In this document: positions 8,668 through 16,946 of the stretch, piece by piece
Position numbering within the stretch: position 1 is the stretch's first letter
Layout: every line of letters begins with the position of its first letter
Source of the DNA: an uncultured Dysosmobacter sp.
Lineage (GTDB): Bacteria > Bacillota > Clostridia > Oscillospirales > Oscillospiraceae
Assembly: GCA_947625655.1 (NCBI GenBank)
Contig: CANQPD010000003.1
Location: 118,259-182,258, forward strand
DNA: 64,000 nt
Direction of reading: 5' to 3'
Program-made: the position numbers and the translations under genes
The notes under the pieces: generated by a model
Told to the model about the DNA's origin: nothing
The model's input: only the letters and a program-made list of their open reading frames with translations
Databases searched by the model: none

Positions 8668-8698
8668 CGCCGGGGAGTTTGGCTCCCCCGCTGTTTTT
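8668..8698 (+). other. Terminator-like stem-loop at the start of the RNase J leader
   Basis: GCGCCGGGGAG pairs with CTCCCCCGC around a TTTGG loop and is followed by TGTTTTTC. It would form within about 10 bases of the presumed transcript start, so it may be a 5' protective or attenuating structure, or mark the end of a very short RNA. Confidence 0.35.
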
Positions 8699-8922
8699 CA
8701 TCGTATTTTACCGTGGGACGCGCTTCTTACGGTCAAATAATATACAGAGAACCTCATATCGGACTGGACATGACGTGACCGAACCTCCGCCGGCGTAACG
8801 GGGCCGCGCGGACAACGGGCGTCTCTTCTTTGCGTACCCATTTTTTCACGGGCTGCGTCCATCCGTCCTGTTTTGAGGGGCTCCTACATATCTTGCTATT
8901 ATCAAAGGAGTAACTTTTATCT

Positions 8923-10581
8923 ATGGCAGAAAAATTGAAGATCATTCCCCTGGGCGGCCTGAACGAGATCGGCAAGAACATGACCGCCTATGAGTACGGC
9001 GGCGAGATCATCGTGGTGGACTGCGGCATGGCGTTCCCCGGGGACGACATGTACGGCATCGACTCCATCATCCCCGACGTCACCTATCTCATCAAGAACC
9101 GGGCCCGCATCCGCGGCCTGTTCATCACCCACGGCCACGAGGACCATGTGGGGGCCATCCCCTATGTCCTCAAGCAGATCAACATGCCCATCTACTGCAC
9201 CCGCTTCACCGCCGGCCTCATCAAGCTGAAGCTGGAGGAGCACCAGCTGGTGAAGTCCACCAAGCTCATCACCGTGGAGCCGGGCAAGTCCGTCCGGGCG
9301 GGCAAATTCACCGTGGAGTTCATCCACGTCAACCACTCCATCGCCGACTCCGTGGCCTTCGCCATCCACACCAAGATGGGCACCGTGGTCCACACCGGCG
9401 ACTTCAAGATCGACTCCACCCCCATCGACGGGGAGGTCATCGACCTGGCCCGCCTGGGCGAGCTGGGCAAGGAGGGAGTCCTCTGCCTGTGCGCCGACTC
9501 CACCAATGTGGAGCGGCCCGGCTTCACCCCCTCGGAAAAGACGGTGGGCGCCACCTTTATGCGGCAGTTCCAGAACTGCGACGAGCGCATCATCGTCACC
9601 ACCTTCGCCTCCAACGTCCACCGCATCCAGCAGGTGCTGGACGCCGCCGCCCAGTGCGGGCGGAAGGTGGCCGTCACCGGCCGCAGCATGGAGAACATGA
9701 TGAAGGTCTCCACGGAGCTGGGCTATATGAAGGTGCCCAAGAACACCCTCATGGACATCAACAAGCTCAAGGGCCTGCCGAAAAACAAGCAGGTCATCGT
9801 CACCACCGGCTCCCAGGGCGAGGAGATGAGCGCCCTGTACCGCATGGCCTTCTCCACCCACAAGCAGGTGGAGATCGGCGCCGGCGACAAGGTCATCATC
9901 TCCGCCTCCGCCATCCCCGGCAACGAGGTGACGGTGGGCCGGGTCATCAACGAGCTGTTCCGCAAAGGCGTGAAGGTGGTCTACAACAAGGCCGACATCC
10001 TCCACGTCTCCGGCCACGCCTGCCAGGAGGAGCTGAAGATCATCCATGCCCTGACGAAGCCCCGTTTCTTCGTCCCCCTCCACGGCGAGCAGCGGATGCT
10101 GCAGATCCACAGCCAGCTGGCCCAGGACATGGGCATGGACCGCAACCACATCGCCATCGCGGACAACGGCACCGTTATTGAGCTGACCGCCAAGACGCTG
10201 AAGCTGGGCGGCTCCGTCCCCGCCGGCGAGGTGTTTGTGGACGGCTCCGGCGTGGGCGACGTGGGGGCCGTGGTCATGCGGGACCGCAAGCGCCTGGCCG
10301 AGGACGGCATGGTCGTTGTGGTGATGCCCGTCTCCAGCCACGACGGCGGCCTGCTGGCCCCGCCGGAGATCATCACCCGGGGCTTCATCTATGTGAAGGA
10401 GTCCGGCGACCTGATGAAGGACCTGCAGTCCATCGCCATGGACGCGGCGGATTCCGTCTCCCGCAGGCGCGGGCGGGACGACGGCGAGCTGAAGGGCGCG
10501 GTGAAATCCGCCGTCAGCAGCTATCTGTTCAAAAACACCAAGCGCAGCCCCATGGTCATTCCTGTTGTGACAAGGCTGTAA
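8923..10581 (+). CDS. rnj: Ribonuclease J
   Basis: Cytoplasmic 5'-3' exoribonuclease and endonuclease acting in mRNA decay and rRNA maturation. The 552-residue product is a metallo-beta-lactamase/beta-CASP protein: the zinc motif HGHEDH is at residues 70-75, followed by HVNHSIADSVAFAIHT and HTGDFKID, the beta-CASP domain with TGSQGEEMSALYRMA, the SGHACQEELKIIHALTKPRFFVPLHGE motif, and a C-terminal dimerisation region. AAAGGAG precedes the ATG. Single gene with its own promoter and a strong terminator. Whether it is the J1 or J2 paralogue cannot be said. Confidence 0.96.
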   Translation: MAEKLKIIPLGGLNEIGKNMTAYEYGGEIIVVDCGMAFPGDDMYGIDSIIPDVTYLIKNRARIRGLFITHGHEDHVGAIPYVLKQINMPIYCTRFTAGLIKLKLEEHQLVKSTKLITVEPGKSVRAGKFTVEFIHVNHSIADSVAFAIHTKMGTVVHTGDFKIDSTPIDGEVIDLARLGELGKEGVLCLCADSTNVERPGFTPSEKTVGATFMRQFQNCDERIIVTTFASNVHRIQQVLDAAAQCGRKVAVTGRSMENMMKVSTELGYMKVPKNTLMDINKLKGLPKNKQVIVTTGSQGEEMSALYRMAFSTHKQVEIGAGDKVIISASAIPGNEVTVGRVINELFRKGVKVVYNKADILHVSGHACQEELKIIHALTKPRFFVPLHGEQRMLQIHSQLAQDMGMDRNHIAIADNGTVIELTAKTLKLGGSVPAGEVFVDGSGVGDVGAVVMRDRKRLAEDGMVVVVMPVSSHDGGLLAPPEIITRGFIYVKESGDLMKDLQSIAMDAADSVSRRRGRDDGELKGAVKSAVSSYLFKNTKRSPMVIPVVTRL

Positions 10582-10588
10582 AGAAAAT

Positions 10589-10618
10589 GGGACGCCCCGG
10601 CGGGGCGTCCCATTTTTT
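10589..10618 (+). terminator. Rho-independent terminator of RNase J gene
   Basis: GGGACGCCCCG pairs with CGGGGCGTCCC (10589-10611) and is followed by ATTTTTTC. Seven bases after the stop codon. Confidence 0.9.
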
Positions 10619-10741
10619 CGTTGTGATCCGGTCAAAACCGCCGCGTAAACGTCGATCCCCTGCCCGCGGGAAGCCGTACCCGCGGAGACCGCGGCAGCTG
10701 ATGCGGGCAGGAGCGGTCCAAGCCGCGGCCCTCACCGGGGA

Positions 10742-11458
10742 TCATCCCGCAGCCAGCGCCACCGTCACATCCACATCCCCCGCGCAGGAGCCCAGCGCGT
10801 CGATCCCGGCCTGGTCCATCCGGGCGATGACCTCCATGCCGGCGGCGATGGTGCGCTCACCCTCGTCGCCGGACAGGGTGATCTCCAACTGCCGGCCAGC
10901 GGATGCGGCAGACTCATCCTCCGCCAGTTCAAAGGTGACGCTGACCAGATCGGCGTAGGAGTGGATAGCCTCCACGCCGCCCTCGTCCAGCTTGGCCAGG
11001 ATCTCGATGCCGGCGCTGATGGAGCGGCCGTCATGGTCATAGAAGATGCCCATGGTGGGGCCTGGATGCCAGTAGACGATATCGCCGATCTCATACTCAT
11101 TGACGGTGTTGGTCTGGCTCTCCTCGCTGAGGGAGAAATCCAGATAGACCTCCTTCTGCCGGTCCAGGTGGTCGTGCATCTCCACGGTAAAGGGCATCTG
11201 CCGGGCAAACTCAGCTGCGGCGGGGGTGTCCATCAGGGCGGCGGTGACCTCCTGAGTCCCTTCCTCGCCCTCCAGCGTCAGCTTCAGGGTGCGTGTGCCG
11301 GCAGATGCGGAAGCGGGAGCTTCCGGCTGATTTGTGCCGGATGCGGAGGTGTTCGGCTCCACAGGGGCAGGGCCGGCGGCAGGGGGATTTGCGCCGCAGG
11401 CGGCCAGTGAAGCAAGCATCGTGACCGCCAAAAGCAGCGCGTTCCATTTGCGTTTCAT
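10742..11458 (-). CDS. Lipoprotein with cyclophilin-like fold domain(s)
   Basis: Exported lipoprotein of 238 residues. The signal peptide ends at a lipobox LAAC (C21), followed by an Ala/Pro-rich linker (22-55). Residues about 58-165 match the small cyclophilin-like fold family (TAALMDTPAAAEFARQMPFT, then GDIVYWHPGPTMGIFYDHDG and ISAGIEILAKLDEG). The tail repeats its end motif: TIAAGMEVIARMDQAGID echoes SISAGIEILAKLDEGGVE, so a partial second copy is present. Function is not known. It is divergent from the two-component genes and carries the same 22-bp operator, so it probably belongs to their regulon. Confidence 0.8.
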   Translation of the reverse strand: MKRKWNALLLAVTMLASLAACGANPPAAGPAPVEPNTSASGTNQPEAPASASAGTRTLKLTLEGEEGTQEVTAALMDTPAAAEFARQMPFTVEMHDHLDRQKEVYLDFSLSEESQTNTVNEYEIGDIVYWHPGPTMGIFYDHDGRSISAGIEILAKLDEGGVEAIHSYADLVSVTFELAEDESAASAGRQLEITLSGDEGERTIAAGMEVIARMDQAGIDALGSCAGDVDVTVALAAG

Positions 11459-11530
11459 GCGGATTCATCCTTTCAGTATGGTCTTGGGAACTGCGGTTCA
11501 GGCGTCTTACAAGCCACACTGTAAAGGGGA

Positions 11531-11552
11531 CATGTGAGAAAAGTGTGAGGAA
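11531..11552 (-). promoter_or_regulatory. Presumed response-regulator operator before the lipoprotein gene
   Basis: Read on the minus strand: TTCCTCACACTTTTCTCACA, two CTCACA half-sites 11 bp apart, the arrangement OmpR-class regulators bind. Upstream on the same strand (11555-11574) lies TTTCTCACAAAACCCTGC, the same extension found before the flavodoxin gene. Confidence 0.6.
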
Positions 11553-11608
11553 AAAAGCAGGGTTTTGTGAGAAATAGCGGCCGGAAAATTTTTTGAGATT
11601 TTTCAGAT

Positions 11609-11643
11609 TTCCTCACAGATTTCTCACAACTGTGCTTTATGAT
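11609..11643 (+). promoter_or_regulatory. Presumed autoregulatory operator and -10 of the two-component operon
   Basis: TTCCTCACAGATTTCTCACA at 11609-11628 has two CTCACA half-sites with 11-bp periodicity; TATGAT at 11638-11643 is a plausible -10. No good -35 is visible, and the operator occupies that place, so activation is likely. Confidence 0.55.
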
Positions 11644-11675
11644 ATGATATCATCACAGAAAAAGGAGGGATTCCT

Positions 11676-12350
11676 GTGCCCAACATGCTGATCGTGGATG
11701 ACGATGTCCACCTGAGAAAGCTGGTGCTGACCTATGCCCAGATGGAGAACTTCCAATGCCGGGAGGCCGAGAGCGGCGACCGGGCGCTGGAACTGCTCCG
11801 GGAATCGGACGCCGACATCATTATATTAGATGTGATGATGCCGGGACGAGACGGCTTTGAAACACTGGCGGAGATCCGCAAGACCTCCCAGGCGCCGGTC
11901 ATCATGCTCACTGCCCGGGGCGAGGAGTACGACAAGCTGCTGGGCTTCAACCTGGGGGCCGACGACTACGTTTCCAAGCCTTTCAGCCCAAAAGAGCTGA
12001 TGGCCCGTGTTGGAGCGGTGCTCAAACGCAGCGGCACAAGGCAGGGGAAGCGCCTGACTTTCGGCGGATTGGTGATCGAGCCGGAAGCAAGGGGCGTCAC
12101 GGTGGATGGAAAGGCCGTCAGCCTGCCGCCGAAGGAATTCGACTTACTTATGAAATTGGCCGGGAACGAGCGCATGGTCTTTTCCAGAGAGCAGCTGCTG
12201 GATCAGGTGTGGGGCTTTGACTATTTTGGGGACGCCCGCACGGTAGACACCCACATCAAGGCCCTGCGGGAGCACCTGGGGCCGTACCGCAAGCTCATTG
12301 AAACCGTCTGGGGGGTAGGATATAAATTTGAATACCATGAAGAACGATAA
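11676..12350 (+). CDS. OmpR-family response regulator
   Basis: Cytoplasmic two-component regulator of 224 residues. The receiver domain (1-120) shows the acidic pair DD at 8-9, phospho-acceptor D52 (ILDVMMPGRDG), T79 in MLTARGE and K101 in SKPFSP. The C-terminal winged helix (about 128-220) has KEFDLLMKLAGNERMVFSREQLLDQVWG and RTVDTHIKALREHL. The start is a GTG at 11676, supported by AAAGGAGGGATTCCT. It overlaps the kinase gene by 23 bases. Presumed targets are the operators at 11531, 11609 and 13871. Confidence 0.95.
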   Translation: MPNMLIVDDDVHLRKLVLTYAQMENFQCREAESGDRALELLRESDADIIILDVMMPGRDGFETLAEIRKTSQAPVIMLTARGEEYDKLLGFNLGADDYVSKPFSPKELMARVGAVLKRSGTRQGKRLTFGGLVIEPEARGVTVDGKAVSLPPKEFDLLMKLAGNERMVFSREQLLDQVWGFDYFGDARTVDTHIKALREHLGPYRKLIETVWGVGYKFEYHEER

Positions 12351-13776
12351 AGCGCCCCGGCGGGGCATGAGCATGGCTCTTTTGCTGTGGGGCATCATGA
12401 TGGTGCTGGTGCTGGTGACGGTGGCCTTTATGTGGGTGTTCCAGATCTATTTCATGGAGCGCAACTATATCGACTCCCACATCGCGGAGGTGCAGGAGCG
12501 GCTGGACCCGGTGCTGGAGGAGCTGTCCGCCACCGACCTGGCGGACAATGAATCCATGATCTCCTACCTCAGCCAGACGGCCAACGGCAAGCTGCTGATC
12601 GTCAATCAGAGCGGGCAGCTTGTCACCATGTACACCTACGGCCACCCCATTGACCTGGCCTCCAACCGCACAGATGTCCTGACTTGGGAGCGCATTGCCA
12701 ATGGTGAGGATTACCCCAAGATCCGGGCCATGGAGCCCTATTCCAGAGAGACCATGGAGGGCCGCCGCATCATCTCCTATGAATACGGCCTGCCGGCCCG
12801 TTACCACGGCGAAGATGTCTATGTCATCCTGTACCACTCCTTTACGGAGCTGAACAACGTGCTGGACCTGAACCGGCGCCAGCTGATGATCCTCAGCGTG
12901 ATCCTGACCCTGGCCTCCGCTGTCCTGGCGGCTTTCCTGTCCAAATTGTTCACACAGCCCATCCTGACCATCAAGAAGACTGTGGACCGGCTGGCCCAGG
13001 GCGACCTGACCGCCGCGCCGAAGCTGAAGCGGAAGGACGAGATCGGCCAGCTGGCAGCTTCGGTAGAAGAATTAGGACAGGCCCTCCAGCGGGTGGACAC
13101 CCTGCGCCGGGAGGTCATTGCCAATGTGTCCCATGAATTGCGCTCCCCCCTGGCCCTCATCGGCGGCTACGCGGAAATGGTGCGGGACATTACCTGGAGG
13201 GACGACGCCCAGCGCACGGAAAATCTGGATCTGATCATCAGCGAGTCCAACCGCATGAGCGAGATGGTCAGCGATATTCTGGACTACTCCCAGCTCCAGT
13301 CCGGCTACCTCCAGTTGAAGCGGGAGGAGTACGACCTGTGCGAGATCGTGGAGACAGAGGTTCAGCGGTGTGAACAGATGGCGGCGGAGAATCATCTGAA
13401 GCTCCGGGTTGACCGCCCTTCCGGGGAATACCAAGTCAATGTGGACGCTTTGAAGATCAGCCAGGTCATCCGCAACCTGCTGAACAACGCCGTCAATCAC
13501 ACCAAGGACGGCGAGACCATTACCGTGACGGTGGAGGAGACGCCCCAGGATTACAAGGTGTCGGTCATCAATCCCGGCGAGCCGATCCCGGAGGAGGAAA
13601 GGCAGCTCATCTGGGAGCGGTATCAGCGCAGCCAGCACCAGGCGGGACGGCGGCAGGGCACCGGCATCGGCTTGTCCATCGTCAAAACCATTCTGGACGC
13701 CCACGGCATGCCCTGCGGCGTGGACTGCGCGGACGGGCTGACCTGTTTCTGGTTCTGTTGTCCCAAGCAGCACTGA
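12328..13776 (+). CDS. Sensor histidine kinase
   Basis: Membrane kinase partner of the upstream regulator, 482 residues. There are two membrane helices (about 15-38 and 188-210) around an extracellular sensor region, then a HAMP domain (SKLFTQPILTIKKTVDRLAQGDL), a HisKA domain with phospho-accepting H269 in NVSHELRSPL, and an ATPase domain with N box VIRNLLNNAVNHT and G box GTGIGLSIV. A second ATG nine bases downstream is an equally possible start. The D-x-G G1 box is weak: INPGEPIPEEE replaces the usual DNGPGI. Signal unknown; the regulon suggests an envelope redox role. Confidence 0.93.
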   Translation: MNTMKNDKAPRRGMSMALLLWGIMMVLVLVTVAFMWVFQIYFMERNYIDSHIAEVQERLDPVLEELSATDLADNESMISYLSQTANGKLLIVNQSGQLVTMYTYGHPIDLASNRTDVLTWERIANGEDYPKIRAMEPYSRETMEGRRIISYEYGLPARYHGEDVYVILYHSFTELNNVLDLNRRQLMILSVILTLASAVLAAFLSKLFTQPILTIKKTVDRLAQGDLTAAPKLKRKDEIGQLAASVEELGQALQRVDTLRREVIANVSHELRSPLALIGGYAEMVRDITWRDDAQRTENLDLIISESNRMSEMVSDILDYSQLQSGYLQLKREEYDLCEIVETEVQRCEQMAAENHLKLRVDRPSGEYQVNVDALKISQVIRNLLNNAVNHTKDGETITVTVEETPQDYKVSVINPGEPIPEEERQLIWERYQRSQHQAGRRQGTGIGLSIVKTILDAHGMPCGVDCADGLTCFWFCCPKQH

Positions 13777-13798
13777 TTTCACAATCACATATTGGTAA

Positions 13799-13835
13799 GC
13801 CCGCCCCGCGCCTGGCCGCGGGGCGGGCTTTTTTT
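13799..13835 (+). terminator. Rho-independent terminator after the histidine kinase gene
   Basis: GCCCGCCCCGCG pairs with CGCGGGGCGGGC, followed by seven T residues. Confidence 0.92.
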
Positions 13836-13848
13836 CTGATATGGCCCA

Positions 13849-13910
13849 TTTCTCACAAAACCCTGCGTTTTTCCTCACACTTTTCTCACAACTTCCCATT
13901 AGAGTATAGA
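13849..13910 (+). promoter_or_regulatory. Operator and promoter of the flavodoxin-DUF4405-apbE operon
   Basis: TTCCTCACACTTTTCTCACA at 13871-13890 is identical to the site before the lipoprotein gene at 11458, and the upstream stretch TTTCTCACAAAACCCTGC at 13849-13866 is also shared. TATAGA at 13905-13910 can serve as -10. Three half-sites in all. Confidence 0.6.
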
Positions 13911-13970
13911 TAAACCCAAAGCGAACCCCGAAAAGCAAATAACATCTATCCCTCGAAAGGAATGGTTCAT

Positions 13971-14714
13971 ATGAAAAAAGCGCTCTCCCTTCTTCTGGCC
14001 CTGGCCATGACCGCCTCTCTGGCCGCCTGCGGCGGCCGGGATGCCGGCGCCCCTCCCGCTGAGGACCCGCCGGCGGTCACGGCTCCCGACAGTGCCCCAA
14101 ATCCCGCGGGCCAGCCCTCTGAACCCGCGGAAACGCCGGACCCCTCTGCTCCCTCTGACAATCGTGAGAACGGCGGCATCCTGATCGCCTATTTCGGCGT
14201 GGTTGAGGACCGTGAGAATGTGGACACCGTGGCTAATGCCAGCCGTGTGGCCACGGCGGACGGCGTGGTGGGCAACTGTGAATTTATCGCCCAGGCCATC
14301 CAGGAGGCCGTGGGCGGCGACCTGTTTGCCATCGAGACGGTGCAGGACTATCCGCGCAGCCACGAGGCCCTGCTGGACTTCGCCTACCAGGAATTGCGGA
14401 AGGACGCCCGGCCGGAGCTGCGCGGCGAGATCGAAAACCTGGACGACTACGATGTGATCTTCCTGGGCTATCCCAACTGGAACGCCGACCTGCCCATGCC
14501 CCTCTACACCTTCCTGGAGTCCTATGACTTCAGCGGTAAGACCATCATCCCCTTCGTCACCCACGGCGGCAGCGGCTTTTCCCGCACCATCTCCACCATT
14601 GCGGGCCTTCAGCCCAACGCAACGGTTGTGGAGGATGGGCTTTCCATCTCCCGGGGGAATGTGGCCAACGCCGCCCAGGAGGCCATGGACTGGGCCTCCG
14701 GGATTTTGAATTGA
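13971..14714 (+). CDS. Flavodoxin-like lipoprotein
   Basis: Exported flavoprotein of 247 residues. Signal peptide with lipobox LAAC, then a Pro/Ala-rich tether (about 22-60), then a flavodoxin domain: ILIAYFGVVEDRENVDTVANAS supplies the phosphate-loop region, IFLGYPNWNADLPMPLYTFLE the flavin-contact loop and FVTHGGSGFSRTISTI the later loop. The ATG at 13971 is preferred to the one at 13962 because AAAGGA lies 9 bases before it. Heads an operon with DUF4405 and apbE genes, so an extracytoplasmic electron-carrier role is inferred. Confidence 0.85.
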   Translation: MKKALSLLLALAMTASLAACGGRDAGAPPAEDPPAVTAPDSAPNPAGQPSEPAETPDPSAPSDNRENGGILIAYFGVVEDRENVDTVANASRVATADGVVGNCEFIAQAIQEAVGGDLFAIETVQDYPRSHEALLDFAYQELRKDARPELRGEIENLDDYDVIFLGYPNWNADLPMPLYTFLESYDFSGKTIIPFVTHGGSGFSRTISTIAGLQPNATVVEDGLSISRGNVANAAQEAMDWASGILN

Positions 14715-14720
14715 TACCAG

Positions 14721-14764
14721 CCTCTGAAACGTCCGCCATTTTCCTCCTGCGGGCGTTTCAGAGG
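14721..14764 (+). other. Intercistronic stem-loop
   Basis: CCTCTGAAACG TCCGC pairs with GCGGG CGTTTCAGAGG around a pyrimidine-rich loop. No T-run follows, so it more likely trims or stabilises the mRNA between the flavodoxin and DUF4405 genes than ends transcription. Confidence 0.5.
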
Positions 14765-14791
14765 AAGATCTAAAAGAAAGAGGCCCTGTCC

Positions 14792-15475
14792 ATGAAGCTG
14801 AAACAGAAATGCAAAATTGCCCTGGACGTCTGCATGACCCTGCTGCTGTTCGTCCTGATGGCCTATCAGATCACCGGGCAGCTGGCCCACGAGTGGGTGG
14901 GGGCGGCAATGTTCCTCTGCTTCATCGCCCATCACATCCTGAACGCCCGGTGGGCCGGGGGCCTTCTGAAAGGAACATACAACGGCTTCCGGATCTTCCA
15001 GACCGCCATAGACCTGCTCCTTCTGGCAGATATGCTGACGCTGATGGTCAGCGGCATCCAGATGTCCCGCTATGTGTTCGCCTTTCTTCCGGGCTTCGGC
15101 AGCATCGCCGCCGCCCGGCGGCTCCACATGCTGGCCTCTTACTGGGGCTTCGCGCTGATGTCCGTTCACCTGGGCCTCCACTGGGGCATGGTGACGGGGA
15201 TGTTCCGCAAAGTAAGGGTCAGCAAGCCCTCTCCCGCCAGGACTGCCGCGGCCTGGGGCGTTGCCGGACTCATCGGGGCCTATGGTGTTTACGCCTTCTG
15301 GCGGAACCAGATTTGGATGTATCTGTTTCTGCGGGCGGAATTTGTATTTTTCGATTACAGCCAGTCGCCGGTCCGGTTTTTCCTGGATTACCTGGCCATG
15401 ATGGGGCTGTTTGTCTTTTTGACCTACGGGGCCGTGAAACTGCTGCGGAGGAAGAAAAAGGCGGTGCAGACATGA
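14792..15475 (+). CDS. DUF4405 membrane protein (cytochrome b-like)
   Basis: Integral membrane protein of 227 residues with about five hydrophobic helices. Histidines at helix ends (FCFIAHHILNARW-like segment FLCFIAHHILNARWAGG, RRLHMLASYWGFALMSVHLGLHWG) are placed as in DUF4405/cytochrome b-type proteins, where they can hold haem. AAGAGG precedes the ATG. The stop codon overlaps the apbE start as ATGA, so the two are coupled. With the flavodoxin and ApbE neighbours it suggests a membrane electron-transfer step; haem binding is not proven. Confidence 0.75.
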   Translation: MKLKQKCKIALDVCMTLLLFVLMAYQITGQLAHEWVGAAMFLCFIAHHILNARWAGGLLKGTYNGFRIFQTAIDLLLLADMLTLMVSGIQMSRYVFAFLPGFGSIAAARRLHMLASYWGFALMSVHLGLHWGMVTGMFRKVRVSKPSPARTAAAWGVAGLIGAYGVYAFWRNQIWMYLFLRAEFVFFDYSQSPVRFFLDYLAMMGLFVFLTYGAVKLLRRKKKAVQT

Positions 15476-16359
15476 GGCGGCTGCTTGCTCTGGGGCTTGC
15501 GCTTCTGGCCGCGGTAAGTTGCGTTGGCTGTTCCCGGCAGGCGGCGTCAGCCATGTCGGAGCCCCAGGAGGCCGCCGGCGGCCTGTTCGCCATGGACACC
15601 TACATCAACCTGACCGCCTACGGCCCAAACGCGGAAGCTGCCCTGGATTTGGCCGAGGCCAGGATCCGGGAGCTGGAGAACCTGTGGTCCGTCACAGACG
15701 AGGGCAGCGAAATCTACGCCGCCAACCACAGCGGCGGCGCGGCAGTAAGCGTCAGCGCGGACACGGAAGAACTGCTCCGCTTCGCCCTTGATATGGCAGG
15801 GGAAACCGGCGGCGCATTGGAGCCTACCATCTACCCGGTGCTGACCGCCTGGGGCTTTACCACCGACAGCTACCAGATCCCAGCGCAGGAGGAGCTCGAC
15901 CGCCTGCTGAAGCTGGTGGACTATGAGGCGATCACTTTGACCGATAACACCGTGACCGTTCCCGATGGGATGATGCTGGACCTGGGCGCGGTGGGCAAGG
16001 GCTACGCCGCCGACGAGACCGCCGCCATCCTGCGGGAGAACGGCGTGGAATCCGCCCTGCTGGACTTCGGCGGCAACATCCTGACTGTGGGGAGCAAGCC
16101 GGACGGCACCCCCTGGCGGGTGGGCGTCCGGGACCCGGACAGCGATGGAACCCTGGGCATGCTGGAGGTGATTGACCAAAGCGTGGTGGTCTCCGGCGGG
16201 TATCCTGCCTCTTTTCAACTTCCTCCAGCCGGTGGGTATTGGCCTTTGCCCGGTCTTCCACGGCGGTCAGCCGCTTCTCGTGTTCCAGATCCATGTCTTC
16301 GCTCCTCTCACGCAGCCGGCTTCCCCATGACCTCCAGGCCGGCCCAGGTCAGATTTTGA
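15472..16359 (+). pseudogene. apbE: ApbE (FAD:protein FMN transferase), 3'-truncated by a phage fragment
   Basis: ApbE attaches FMN to exported flavoproteins. The reading frame starts with a lipoprotein-like signal (AAVSCVGCS) and shows family motifs FAMDTYINLTAYG, GGALEPTIYPVLTAWGF, LDLGAVGKGYAADE and ESALLDFGGNILTVGSKPDG through VVVSGGY at about residue 244. There the family sequence stops abruptly; the last ~52 codons (from about 16203) are antisense to a phage gene and meaningless. The missing C-terminal part normally holds the HILDP..GYP segment with metal and substrate residues, so the product is probably inactive. Coupled to the preceding gene by ATGA. Confidence 0.85.
16204..16294 (-). 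pseudogene. 5' fragment of an XhlA-like phage gene
   Basis: Starts at 16294 after AGAGGAG and encodes about 30 residues (MDLEHEKRLTAVEDRAKANT and then HRLEEVEKRQ), a charged coiled coil like the N-terminus of XhlA-type, holin-associated proteins. The frame then runs into antisense apbE. The breakpoint is within a few bases of 16203. Confidence 0.6.
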
Positions 16360-16946
16360 GCCTCCAAAGCATTCCAGGTGTACCCGACAGCCTCCACCAG
16401 TCCCCAGGTGGCACCATACTTGTAATACAGGCCCGCCGTGCCGGCCGCCGGTATGGTCTGGCCGCTCTCCATGACAGCGGAGACCTGGATAATCGCCTCA
16501 ACGCTGGTCCGGCCGTCCCCGGTGAAAGAAATGGCGTCCAGAGCGTCCTGGGCGGCAAAGCGGGCGGTTACCGCCCTGGTCAGCGTGATGGTATCACCGG
16601 TGTTGACCGACCAGCCGGGCGCCGTGACCGCCAGCCCGCTCAACCCCGTCCCGGAGATCTCCACCTTCAGCGAGGCTGCCCGGCAGAACGCCGTAATGCC
16701 GCACATCCCCGCGAAGCTGGCCGTCTCGCCGGTGGAGAAGAAGCCATAGAATACGTCGAACGTTCCCTGGCAGGACGCGATGAACACCTCCTGGCCGGTA
16801 TCGCCCTGGACGATCAGCAGCACTTTTGGCACCAGCTCCTGCAGCGTCTCGGTGGCGGCAGCGCCGACGCCCATTTTGGCCAGATTCGCGGCCAGGTCAT
16901 CCCGAAGCTGGGAGAGCAGCTGGAAATACGGCGTCAAATTATCCAT
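16308..16946 (-). CDS. Phage structural protein, unknown function
   Basis: 212 residues from MDNLTPYFQLLSQLRDDLAA. The N-terminus is helical; the rest is beta-rich, with repeated Ala/Thr/Gly patches (AVTAPGWSVNTGDTITLTRA, YYKYGATWGLVEAVGYTWN) as in tail-fibre or receptor-contact proteins of Clostridia phages. The start ATG at 16944-16946 overlaps the previous gene by 8 bases. No homologue is firmly recognised. Confidence 0.65.
   Translation of the reverse strand: MDNLTPYFQLLSQLRDDLAANLAKMGVGAAATETLQELVPKVLLIVQGDTGQEVFIASCQGTFDVFYGFFSTGETASFAGMCGITAFCRAASLKVEISGTGLSGLAVTAPGWSVNTGDTITLTRAVTARFAAQDALDAISFTGDGRTSVEAIIQVSAVMESGQTIPAAGTAGLYYKYGATWGLVEAVGYTWNALEAQNLTWAGLEVMGKPAA

Noticed and set aside
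8917-10635. 572-codon minus-strand frame antisense to RNase J
   Set aside because: His/Asp/Gly/Val-rich mirror of the RNase J gene; no start signal and no family resemblance.
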